The notes below the pieces were generated by a model. The model had not been told where the DNA came from. It saw only the letters and a program-made list of their open reading frames with translations, and did no database searches. A stretch of 32,679 bases of DNA from Lachnospiraceae bacterium (GTDB taxonomy: Bacteria > Bacillota > Clostridia > Lachnospirales > Lachnospiraceae), in contig CAADSM010000048.1 in NCBI GenBank assembly GCA_900751785.1, positions 1 through 32,679 on the forward strand, written 5' to 3'. The translations under genes were made by a program, and so were the position numbers. This document shows positions 16,208-23,720 of this stretch, piece by piece; position 1 is the stretch's first letter; the number at the start of each line of letters is the position of its first letter.

Positions 16208-16645
16208 TCACTCTATAAATATCTGATACCGCTCCATCTGATTTTCCGAGTCATACACCCCCTCTGTCCCCTTCGATTCTGCCCGGATTCTGAAGACCGG
16301 AGGCATTTCCCCCACATCCTTCTTCTGCAGATAGACGTCAATCTCCAGCACCGCAGGCCGCTCTCCAATATCAGTAGAAAAACGGAGCGACCGAAACGAA
16401 TTTTCCATGCACATCCTCACCACTTCCCGGGCAAACGCTTCCTCATCCGAGATCTGCGAACTGTTTGCCACAACAGTAAGACAGCATTTTTCTCCATCGC
16501 TGATACTGCTGACCGCATCCGGAATCCCGCACTCTTCCCCGCTCCGCCCTCCTCTGCCGCTCAGAGAAAGAGCGAAAACGAACAACAGCGCAGCGAACCC
16601 GGCGATCAGTACAGCACATGGTTTCATTTTGTTGCTTTTCTCCAT
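16208..16645 (-). CDS. Small secreted or membrane-anchored protein of unknown function
   Basis: I do not recognise this 145-aa protein. An N-terminal hydrophobic helix (about 10-30) follows a short basic start, and the remaining ~115 residues are polar and should face outside the membrane. Two cysteines form a CC pair (SDGEKCCLTV) and others lie at ECGIPD and RMCMENSF, so disulfides are possible. The C-terminal half alternates charged and beta-prone residues. The start at 16645 has an AGGAGC site. A clear promoter (16678-16706) drives it. It sits between the two phosphatase-YibE/F pairs, divergent from an XRE regulator, which makes it a plausible accessory or sensor protein of that cluster; this is context only. 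Confidence 0.7.
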   Translation of the reverse strand: MEKSNKMKPCAVLIAGFAALLFVFALSLSGRGGRSGEECGIPDAVSSISDGEKCCLTVVANSSQISDEEAFAREVVRMCMENSFRSLRFSTDIGERPAVLEIDVYLQKKDVGEMPPVFRIRAESKGTEGVYDSENQMERYQIFIE

Positions 16646-16677
16646 TTTTGCTCCTTTTTGTCTCAGTTTTACAACCG

Positions 16678-16706
16678 ATTATACCGTCCAGCATATATAA
16701 AATCAA
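16678..16706 (-). promoter_or_regulatory. Promoter of the small secreted protein gene
   Basis: On the minus strand TTGATT and a perfect TATAAT are separated by 17 bases, with the -10 about 33 bases from the start codon. It lies in the divergent gap shared with the XRE regulator. Confidence 0.65.
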
Positions 16707-16758
16707 TAAAGATGGTGCAAAAAGTGAGACAGCAGGCTCACAGAAAGGACAGGTAACT

Positions 16759-17022
16759 ATGCCAAAACCTCAGACAAAAACAGGGCAGAAAAATCTGATC
16801 AGCGCAAACCTCGTCGAACTGCGGAAACGGCACAGATATTCTCAGCGTATCTTGGCATACAAGCTCCAGCTTGCCGGATATGACATAGATAAAAACGTGA
16901 TCACCCGGATCGAGACAAACAAAAGATATGTAACGGATATCGAGCTGAAGGCTCTCTGTGAAGTATTTGACGTATCATATGATGAGCTGATCGACGGAAG
17001 GCGCCCGCCCAAACGAAACTGA
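16759..17022 (+). CDS. XRE-family helix-turn-helix regulator
   Basis: This 87-aa DNA-binding protein has one helix-turn-helix domain filling most of its length (about 15-80). It contains the typical run NLVELRKRHRYSQRILAYKL, a recognition-helix region ending ITRIETNKRYVTD, and the closing pattern LKALCEVFDVSYDELI. The start at 16759 is chosen over an upstream ATG because an AGGACAGG site sits six to eight bases before it, and the upstream residues look like translated leader. It is divergent from the small secreted protein gene. It ends at a bidirectional hairpin shared with the YibE/F copy 2 gene. It has no sensor domain, and its targets are unknown. Confidence 0.85.
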   Translation: MPKPQTKTGQKNLISANLVELRKRHRYSQRILAYKLQLAGYDIDKNVITRIETNKRYVTDIELKALCEVFDVSYDELIDGRRPPKRN

Positions 17023-17031
17023 ATCATGATG

Positions 17032-17065
17032 AAAATCCCGCCTCCGGTATCAGAGACGGGATTTT
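17032..17065. terminator. Bidirectional terminator between the XRE and YibE/F copy 2 genes
   Basis: A 13-bp stem with one mismatch (AAAATCCCGCCTC against GAGACGGGATTTT) has an 8-nt loop, with A/T runs at both ends so it works in either direction. A nearly identical hairpin lies at 20754-20785 on the far side of the next two genes. Confidence 0.8.
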
Positions 17066-17066
17066 A

Positions 17067-18206
17067 TTATGCCTTCTTCTTTCTTGCGAGAAACACGGCC
17101 GTTACTGCCGAAGCCACCGGCACTGTGAGGACGATGCCGAATGTCCCGCAGATTCCCTGCGCGATCTCAATCGTGAGATAGTTGGAGTTGAACAGCTGGT
17201 CTGCCTGCACCTGATACGACAGAAATACAAGCAGTGTGATAAACGCGCTTCCTGTAAACGCCAGGATCAGCGTGTTTGTCATCGTACCGATCATATCCTT
17301 TCCCATCTCAATTCCCGAGAGGAACAATTCTTTCGTCCCGAGTCCCGGATTGTGCGTATAGACTTCGTATAATGCCGACACGATCGACATTCCCGTGTCC
17401 ATGATCGCCCCCAGAGATGAGATCAGCACGCCTGCAAAAAGCACATCCTTGATCTTGAGCCCGGTTTCCTGATTAATCAGTACAAGCCCTTCCGCTTCTG
17501 AACTGCTGAATCCGTCGATATGCACCAGCTGGGACATGATCAGGAAGAGCAGCAGCGAACAGATGACGCCGACTGTTGTGGACAGGACAGCCGCCCATGT
17601 TTTCTCGCTCTGTCCGTTCAGCAGAAGCAGCGTGACCGCCGTGGAAAGAATCCCGCAGAGGATGTTCATCCATATGGGAGAATATCCTGAAAAAACTGCC
17701 GGAAGCACAAGATAAATGATCATGAACAGCGAGTACGCCAGTCCTGCAATGGCCTTCACTCCTTTTCCCCTGCCGATACAGATGATCGCTGCTGCAAGGA
17801 CGATAAAGCATCCCGCCATCGGCAGGGTCCTGTCATAATTATAGACAGTATAGTACGGATCGATATTGTCCGGTCTGTCTGCATTGATGATCAGCTTTGT
17901 CCCCTCTTCCGCATATACATTATGTGTCTGTGTCAGATAATTGGTCACATCAATTATGCTGCCTTCCTCTTCACCGTCCAGCATTTCCACCTTAAGCTCC
18001 TGAGTCCCCAGATAGATCTCCAGTCCCTCGTCATATTCCAGACTCTCATCAGAAACCTCCACTACGACTGCTTTTTCATAGTGGAGGGTGTCTGACGCAT
18101 ATCTGGAATAGGACTGAAAACTAAATCTCTGGAGCAGCACAGCCGCAATGACTGTTGCCAGTATGATGAAGAGAACAATACTGTTTTCTTTAATCCTGTT
18201 CCACAT
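17067..18206 (-). CDS. YibE/F family membrane protein, copy 2
   Basis: This 379-aa paralogue of the protein at 12949-14076 has the same plan: one N-terminal helix, an extracytoplasmic beta-rich region (about 30-125) and then seven or eight helices. The shared blocks are LFAGVLISSLGAIMDTGMS, GKDMIGTMTNTLILAFTGS and IAQGICGTFGIVLTVPVAS. Their retention in both copies marks the functional core. It follows phosphatase copy 2 by 21 bases with a purine-rich ribosome site, so the two are co-transcribed. The function of the family is not established. The repeated linkage to a surface phosphatase is the best clue here. Confidence 0.87.
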   Translation of the reverse strand: MWNRIKENSIVLFIILATVIAAVLLQRFSFQSYSRYASDTLHYEKAVVVEVSDESLEYDEGLEIYLGTQELKVEMLDGEEEGSIIDVTNYLTQTHNVYAEEGTKLIINADRPDNIDPYYTVYNYDRTLPMAGCFIVLAAAIICIGRGKGVKAIAGLAYSLFMIIYLVLPAVFSGYSPIWMNILCGILSTAVTLLLLNGQSEKTWAAVLSTTVGVICSLLLFLIMSQLVHIDGFSSSEAEGLVLINQETGLKIKDVLFAGVLISSLGAIMDTGMSIVSALYEVYTHNPGLGTKELFLSGIEMGKDMIGTMTNTLILAFTGSAFITLLVFLSYQVQADQLFNSNYLTIEIAQGICGTFGIVLTVPVASAVTAVFLARKKKA

Positions 18207-18227
18207 TTTCCTATTCCTGACTTTATA

Positions 18228-20588
18228 TTAGTTTGCTTTTCTTCTTCTGAGAAGGAGGATCACAGCGCATCCCGCCGCGCCGAGCATGATCACAGCCGGC
18301 ACTGCTGTCACTGTATCTCCTGTCCTCGGAGTATTTCCTTTCGAGCCGCCTTTGTCTGCGCTGCTGCCCGAATTGCCGTTGCTGCCTGTATCTCCGGCAT
18401 TGCCCTGGTTTCCGTTATTGCCTGTATCTCCGGCATTGCCCTGGTTTCCATCGTTGTCCGGATCATCCTTATTTCCGTCATCTTCGCCCGGAAGGCTTGC
18501 CGCAAGCTTATCCATAGCCGCCTTCAGATCAGCATAGACTGCATCCACGTCTGCCTGTGTTGTATCCATGTTTGCCTCAAAGTTAACAGCCGCATTGTAT
18601 GCTGCCTCGAACTCTGCCCAGAGATCTGCCGGATAATCTGCCTGGTTCAGCCCCTGTGCTTCATCGATCAGGGCATCCAGTGCAGAAGTATCTACATCAG
18701 ACGTCTTATTGATCGTGAACTTATCCAGCACTGTCATATCATCCGCATAATATGTGGTCATCGTGTAGGAAGTATCCGTAACATCAATTTCTGTGACAGT
18801 TCTTCTGTAGGACTGATCCATCACTGCCGCGAACGGCGCCTCAGGAGCCTTGATGTCATAGTACTTACTTCCGCTGGCTGAGTTCGCTGTCAGATACAGG
18901 ACTCCTTCCGGATCTGTCACCTCGCTCTGCACGCCGCCAGCTGTATCCGGTGTGGTTCCGTTCATCATGTAAGTTCTTGTGTATACATGGTCATGTCCCA
19001 TCAGCACAACGTCGATCCCGAGCTCGTCCAGTACCGGCGGAAGCTCAGATCTTCTCTGAATGATGTCGCTGTCATCTGTATGGCTTGCTGTTGAATATAC
19101 AGAGTGATGGAAGATCACTGTTTTCCATTTTACTCCCGGGTTCGCAGCGATCGCAGCTTCCATGAACTCCTTATGCTCTGCAGTTGAGAGGTCATTGGAG
19201 TTAATATCCATGAACAGCGTATTGTTATATACAAACCAGTAGTCCGTACCCGCTGCTGTCGCTCCCAGACCCGCGCTCTCGTTCGGCAGATTGAAATGCT
19301 CGTTGTACGCCGCATTTCCACTGTCATGGTTGCCGATCGTCGTCACGCTTGCCAGAGATGAGAACGCGTCATTGATATATCCTGTATACTGCTCTTCGTT
19401 GTTGTTCGTATTGACCTGGTCTCCTGCGGAGAAGAGGAAGTCAACGTCCATATCGTTCTGGATCGTATCCAGCGTCTCGTTCCATCCCTCGATGTCCTCC
19501 GGCGTTGTTCCCGCTCCGATCTGCGGGTCTCCCACAAATGCAAAGCTGAAGGAAGAATCGAAGTCTCCTGTCTCAAAGCTGTATGTCCTGCTGACTGTAT
19601 CTCCGTTCACCACGCGGTATACATACTCTGTGTTCTCTTCCAGGTTGGAAAGCACTGCCTGGTTGGAGTAGAATCCCTCATCGTTCGTCGGGATCGCTGA
19701 CGCGTCAACTGCTGTGTACTCTGCCGGGAACTCCCCGTTCACCATATCGGCAGCCTTCGCATACTGTACCTGTCCGGCTTCCTCTGTATTTGCATACCAT
19801 GTCAGCCCGCGGCTGCTCTCGTCGCTTCCCAGTGTGAGGAATACTGATTTCTGCTCAACCGGAGCAGCTGCCTCATTGTAATTCACTGTCAGGTCTGTAA
19901 ACTCGAAATAAATATCGGAGCTTGAGGCTCTGTCATTATGTAATTCCACGGACAGAACGTTTTCCCCTTCTACTGCGTACTCTGCGACCTGCTCAGCTGT
20001 CAGATTCAGATCCAGTTTTTCCGGCGCTCCCTGAGAAACTCCCGAATAGTACAGGTTGCTTTCCTGTCCCTCTGAATTCAGATACTGTGATTTGATCAGG
20101 TGTCCGTTCAGATAGACTGCGACAGCATCGTCATGGCAGAGGGAGCCTGTAATGGAAGTGATCTCACTTACATTTGTCAGGTTGAATTTCGTTCTGAAGA
20201 AGAAAGTCGGGACATCCGTCGTAGTTCCCTCGATGTACTGCTGAAGGAGCACTGTGGGAGTGTATCCGTCAAACGAGGTAAGCTCTCCTCTCTTCGCGCC
20301 GAAGCTGCCTGCCGCCTCTTTCCAGGAGCTGTCGTCAAACCCTGCCGCTGTCCAGGCTGTCAGTGAACCGAGCCCTGCTGCCGGATCTGTGTTATTGTCA
20401 AGATATTTCCAGCTTGTATTAAGATTGACTACCTGCTGGGACGTACTCTCTGCTTCTGTTCCTTCTTCTGCCTGAACAGTTGCAGGAGCATTCGTACAGA
20501 CATAACCGGGCAGGGTGCTTCCGCCAAGGGCAAACACTACAGCTGCAATTCCGGCTTTTACTCTGCGATTAACCTTTTTCATTGCCAT
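18228..20588 (-). CDS. Cell-wall-anchored purple acid-type phosphatase, copy 2
   Basis: This 786-aa exported metallophosphoesterase has a signal peptide (1-40, ending VQA). Next is a jelly-roll, galactose-binding-like domain (about 50-232) that copy 1 lacks. A purple-acid-phosphatase N-domain (about 245-340) and the catalytic domain follow, with D354 in FVGDPQIG, SAGDQVN, N420-H421-D422 in IGNHDSGN, FHHSVY and H532-D533-H534 in GHDHVY. After these come a FIVAR-like stalk (635-700), an Asn/Gly/Asp-rich linker with tandem repeats, and the sorting signal TPRTGD with a membrane span and RRRKAN tail. The start at 20588 has AGGAGG 11 bases upstream. It should release phosphate from extracellular esters, possibly while bound to a glycan through the jelly-roll. 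The natural substrate is unknown. Confidence 0.9.
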   Translation of the reverse strand: MAMKKVNRRVKAGIAAVVFALGGSTLPGYVCTNAPATVQAEEGTEAESTSQQVVNLNTSWKYLDNNTDPAAGLGSLTAWTAAGFDDSSWKEAAGSFGAKRGELTSFDGYTPTVLLQQYIEGTTTDVPTFFFRTKFNLTNVSEITSITGSLCHDDAVAVYLNGHLIKSQYLNSEGQESNLYYSGVSQGAPEKLDLNLTAEQVAEYAVEGENVLSVELHNDRASSSDIYFEFTDLTVNYNEAAAPVEQKSVFLTLGSDESSRGLTWYANTEEAGQVQYAKAADMVNGEFPAEYTAVDASAIPTNDEGFYSNQAVLSNLEENTEYVYRVVNGDTVSRTYSFETGDFDSSFSFAFVGDPQIGAGTTPEDIEGWNETLDTIQNDMDVDFLFSAGDQVNTNNNEEQYTGYINDAFSSLASVTTIGNHDSGNAAYNEHFNLPNESAGLGATAAGTDYWFVYNNTLFMDINSNDLSTAEHKEFMEAAIAANPGVKWKTVIFHHSVYSTASHTDDSDIIQRRSELPPVLDELGIDVVLMGHDHVYTRTYMMNGTTPDTAGGVQSEVTDPEGVLYLTANSASGSKYYDIKAPEAPFAAVMDQSYRRTVTEIDVTDTSYTMTTYYADDMTVLDKFTINKTSDVDTSALDALIDEAQGLNQADYPADLWAEFEAAYNAAVNFEANMDTTQADVDAVYADLKAAMDKLAASLPGEDDGNKDDPDNDGNQGNAGDTGNNGNQGNAGDTGSNGNSGSSADKGGSKGNTPRTGDTVTAVPAVIMLGAAGCAVILLLRRRKAN
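18385..18456 (-). repeat. Two tandem 36-bp units in the phosphatase copy 2 wall linker
   Basis: Units 18385-18420 and 18421-18456 differ at only a few bases, near their right end. Each encodes a 12-residue stretch containing GNQGNAGDTG in the wall-spanning linker. Slippage could change linker length without breaking the frame. Confidence 0.85.
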
Positions 20589-20640
20589 AGCAACTTAAAC
20601 CTCCTTTTAACCGTAAAACATTGGAATCAAGTCCTCGAAT

Positions 20641-20669
20641 ATTCTACATTTTAAAAAAAGGCGGTTCAA
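20641..20669 (-). promoter_or_regulatory. Promoter of phosphatase copy 2
   Basis: On the minus strand TTGAAC and TAGAAT are separated by 17 bases, with the -10 ending about 50 bases upstream of the start. Confidence 0.5.
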
Positions 20670-20716
20670 TATACTTTGCGTTCATTTAAATTTCTTTACA
20701 TATTCTTGACAAACCA

Positions 20717-20732
20717 GTTACGGAACCGTAAC
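20717..20732. promoter_or_regulatory. Candidate operator palindrome upstream of phosphatase copy 2
   Basis: GTTACGGAACCGTAAC has perfect 7-bp arms around a 2-bp centre, about 50 bases upstream of the predicted -35. The loop is too short for a hairpin and there is no T tract, so a protein-binding site is the likelier reading. Confidence 0.4.
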
Positions 20733-20753
20733 AAAAACACAGTAAAAATACAG

Positions 20754-20785
20754 AAAAATCCCGCCTCCACTAAAGAGACGGGATT
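20754..20785 (-). terminator. Terminator of ppdK
   Basis: A perfect 11-bp stem (AATCCCGCCTC and GAGACGGGATT) with a 7-nt loop ends, on the minus strand, in five Ts. It lies about 27 bases past the ppdK stop. The stem is almost the same as the one at 17032-17065. Confidence 0.85.
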
Positions 20786-20811
20786 GTAAAACTACCGTAT
20801 TCTGTTTACGA

Positions 20812-23445
20812 TTAAGCGTTCTTCTGAGCGATCGCTGCCTGAGCTGCTGCCAGTCTTGCAACCGGTACACGGAACGGTGAGCAGGATACATAGTCAAGTC
20901 CGATGCTGTTGCAGAACTCAACAGAGCTCGGATCTCCGCCGTGCTCGCCGCAGATACCAACGTGCAGGTTCGGATTCACCGGTTTTCCTAACTCGATTGC
21001 CATCTTCATCAGCTTGCCAACACCAACCTGATCCAGTTTTGCGAACGGATCGTTCTCAAAGATCTTAGCGTCATAGTAAGCGTTCAGGAACTTACCAGCG
21101 TCATCACGGGAGAATCCGTATGTCATCTGTGTAAGGTCGTTTGTACCGAAGCAGAAGAAGTCAGCCTCTTTTGCGATCTCGTCAGCTGTAAGAGCAGCTC
21201 TCGGGATCTCGATCATTGTACCAACCTCATACTTCAGGTCGCTGTCTGCTGCTGCGATCTCAGCGTCTGCTGTCTCAACAACAAACTTCTTCACATATTT
21301 CAGCTCTTTCACGTCGCCTACGAGCGGGATCATGATCTCCGGAACGATGTTCCAGTCCGGATGAGCCTTCTTAACCTTGATAGCCGCGCGGATAACAGCC
21401 TTTGTCTGCATCTTAGCGATCTCCGGATATGTGACTGCCAGACGGCATCCACGGTGACCCATCATCGGGTTGAACTCGTGCAGGCTGTCGATGATCGCTT
21501 TGATCTGATCAACTGTCTTGCCCTGAGCGTCAGCCAGCTTCTGGATGTCCTCTTCCTCTGTCGGAACGAACTCGTGAAGCGGCGGATCAAGGAAACGGAT
21601 CGTAACCGGGTTGCCCTCGAGAGCCTCATACAGAGCCTCGAAGTCTCCCTGCTGATACGGAAGGACTTTCGCAAGAGCTACTTCTCTTTCTTCCTCTGTC
21701 TCAGCACAGATCATCTCACGGAAAGCGTCGATTCTGCCCTCACCGAAGAACATATGCTCTGTACGGCAGAGTCCGATACCCTCAGCGCCAAGCTCAACAG
21801 CTTTCGTAGCGTCAGCCGGTGTATCTGCATTTGTACGAACCTTCATTGTTCTGTACTTGTCAGCCCAGTCCATGATACGTCCGAACTCACCTGCGATCGT
21901 AGCGTCTACTGTCGGGATGATTCCGTCATAAATGTTACCTGTTGTACCATCGATGGAGATCGGGTCTCCCTCATGGAACTCTTTTCCAGCGAGTGTGAAC
22001 TTCTTGTTCGCCTCGTCCATAACAATGTCACCGCATCCGGATACACAGCATGTACCCATTCCACGTGCAACAACGGCTGCGTGAGATGTCATACCTCCGC
22101 GGACTGTCAGGATACCCTGAGCGCTCTTCATACCTGTGATATCTTCCGGTGAAGTCTCAAGACGTACAAGGACAACCTTCTCGCCTCTCTCAGCCCACTC
22201 TACAGCGTCGTCTGCTGTGAAGACAACTTTACCGCATGCAGCTCCCGGTGAAGCGCCGAGACCTTTGCCCATCGGTGTAGCAGCTTTCAGTGCAGCAGCA
22301 TCGAACTGCGGATGAAGCAGTGTGTCAAGGTTACGCGGATCGATCATAGCTACAGCTTCTTCCTCAGATCTCATTCCCTCGTCAACAAGGTCGCATGCGA
22401 TCTTCAGAGCAGCCTGAGCTGTTCTCTTACCGTTACGTGTCTGAAGCATGTACAGTTTACCGTGCTCTACAGTAAACTCCATGTCCTGCATATCTCTGTA
22501 GTGTGTCTCCAGTGTGTGGCACACTTCGTTGAACTGCTTGAATGCTTCCGGGAATTTCTCTTCCATCTCGGAAATATGCATCGGAGTACGAACGCCGGCA
22601 ACAACGTCCTCGCCCTGTGCATTTGTAAGGAACTCTCCGAAGAGTCCTTTCGCTCCTGTAGCCGGGTCACGTGTGAACGCAACACCTGTTCCGCAGTCGT
22701 CTCCCATGTTACCGAACGCCATCATCTGTACGTTGACAGCAGTTCCCCATGAATACGGGATATCGTTGTCGCGGCGGTATACGTTTGCTCTCGGGTTGTC
22801 CCATGAACGGAATACAGCCTTAACAGCACCGATCAGCTGCTCTTTTGCATCTGCCGGGAAATCTGTACCGATCTTCTCTTTATACTCAGCCTTGAACTGT
22901 CCTGCCAGAGTCTTCAGATCCTCTGCTGTCAGCTCAACGTCCTGTGTAACGCCTTTTTCTTCTTTCATCTTGTCGATGAGCTCTTCGAAGTACTTCTTGC
23001 CGACTTCCATAACTACGTCAGAATACATCTGGATGAATCTTCTGTAGCAGTCCCAAGCCCAGCGCGGATTGCCTGATGCCTCTGCCAGAGCCTCAACAAC
23101 TTCCTCGTTCAGACCAAGGTTCAGGATCGTGTCCATCATACCCGGCATGGAAGCTCTTGCACCGGAACGTACGGAAACGAGAAGCGGATTCTCTTTGTCT
23201 CCGAATTTCTTTCCTGTGATCTCCTCGAGCTTTGTCATAGCCTCCATGATCTGGCTCATGATCTCGTCGTTGATCTGTCTGCCGTCTTCATAGTACTGTG
23301 TACAAGCCTCTGTCGTAACAGTGAATCCCTGCGGTACCGGCAGTCCCAGACCTGTCATCTCAGCAAGGTTCGCACCTTTTCCACCAAGAAGGTTTCTCAT
23401 TGTAGCGTTACCTTCTGTGAACATATAAACCCATTTTGTTGCCAT
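20812..23445 (-). CDS. ppdK: Pyruvate, phosphate dikinase
   Basis: This 877-aa cytosolic enzyme interconverts pyruvate, ATP and phosphate with PEP, AMP and pyrophosphate; in anaerobes it often works in glycolysis. The N-terminal ATP-grasp domain begins at TEGNATMRNLLGGKGANLAEM. The swivelling phosphohistidine domain has the catalytic His in GGMTSHAAVVARGMG. The PEP/pyruvate barrel shows GLCRTEHMFF and the catalytic-Cys region GICGEHGGDPSSVEFC. I start it at 23445, where MATKWVYMF follows an AGGAGGT site, not at the upstream in-frame ATG at 23487, which would translate that ribosome site. It has its own strong promoter and terminator. Its codon use is highly uniform, as in strongly expressed genes. 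Confidence 0.97.
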   Translation of the reverse strand: MATKWVYMFTEGNATMRNLLGGKGANLAEMTGLGLPVPQGFTVTTEACTQYYEDGRQINDEIMSQIMEAMTKLEEITGKKFGDKENPLLVSVRSGARASMPGMMDTILNLGLNEEVVEALAEASGNPRWAWDCYRRFIQMYSDVVMEVGKKYFEELIDKMKEEKGVTQDVELTAEDLKTLAGQFKAEYKEKIGTDFPADAKEQLIGAVKAVFRSWDNPRANVYRRDNDIPYSWGTAVNVQMMAFGNMGDDCGTGVAFTRDPATGAKGLFGEFLTNAQGEDVVAGVRTPMHISEMEEKFPEAFKQFNEVCHTLETHYRDMQDMEFTVEHGKLYMLQTRNGKRTAQAALKIACDLVDEGMRSEEEAVAMIDPRNLDTLLHPQFDAAALKAATPMGKGLGASPGAACGKVVFTADDAVEWAERGEKVVLVRLETSPEDITGMKSAQGILTVRGGMTSHAAVVARGMGTCCVSGCGDIVMDEANKKFTLAGKEFHEGDPISIDGTTGNIYDGIIPTVDATIAGEFGRIMDWADKYRTMKVRTNADTPADATKAVELGAEGIGLCRTEHMFFGEGRIDAFREMICAETEEEREVALAKVLPYQQGDFEALYEALEGNPVTIRFLDPPLHEFVPTEEEDIQKLADAQGKTVDQIKAIIDSLHEFNPMMGHRGCRLAVTYPEIAKMQTKAVIRAAIKVKKAHPDWNIVPEIMIPLVGDVKELKYVKKFVVETADAEIAAADSDLKYEVGTMIEIPRAALTADEIAKEADFFCFGTNDLTQMTYGFSRDDAGKFLNAYYDAKIFENDPFAKLDQVGVGKLMKMAIELGKPVNPNLHVGICGEHGGDPSSVEFCNSIGLDYVSCSPFRVPVARLAAAQAAIAQKNA

Positions 23446-23502
23446 GTTCCAATGACCTCCTAAAAAAATTTGCAAATATTTCCGCAATATTTCGCATATA
23501 AT

Positions 23503-23531
23503 ATTTTAATGGTTTCACAGGCATGCGTCAA
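23503..23531 (-). promoter_or_regulatory. Strong promoter of ppdK
   Basis: On the minus strand TTGACG and TAAAAT, each five of six to consensus, are separated by 17 bases in an AT-rich leader. Confidence 0.75.
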
Positions 23532-23647
23532 GCGTTTTGTCTGTAAATATATACAATCTTTACCTTGAATTTTTGTATATCTGCGACACTTATCACTCCT
23601 AAAAATAGAAAACTGCCGCTCTTGAAACTTTTTATCAAAACCTTCCG

Positions 23648-23667
23648 CGGATCTTGGCGCCGATCCG
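23648..23667 (-). terminator. Possible terminator of the DUF3100 operon
   Basis: A 6-bp stem CGGATC/GATCCG with an 8-nt loop lies about 55 bases past the permease stop. On the minus strand it is followed seven bases later by four Ts. This is weak support. Confidence 0.35.
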
Positions 23668-23720
23668 GGTCATCTCTGACTGACCGCAGCACGCTCCGGA
23701 TCCCTGCGCATCCGATATCC

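Noticed and set aside
16618..16758. An upstream ATG extending the XRE regulator by 47 residues
   Set aside because: The extension is hydrophobic, overlaps the divergent gene's start region and has no ribosome site. The start at 16759 has one.
21361..22152. A 263-codon open frame on the plus strand inside ppdK
   Set aside because: It arises from the biased codon use of ppdK, has no ribosome site and shows no recognisable domain.
23446..23487. A 14-residue N-terminal extension of ppdK
   Set aside because: It would translate the AGGAGGT ribosome site itself; the conserved protein begins at MATKW.
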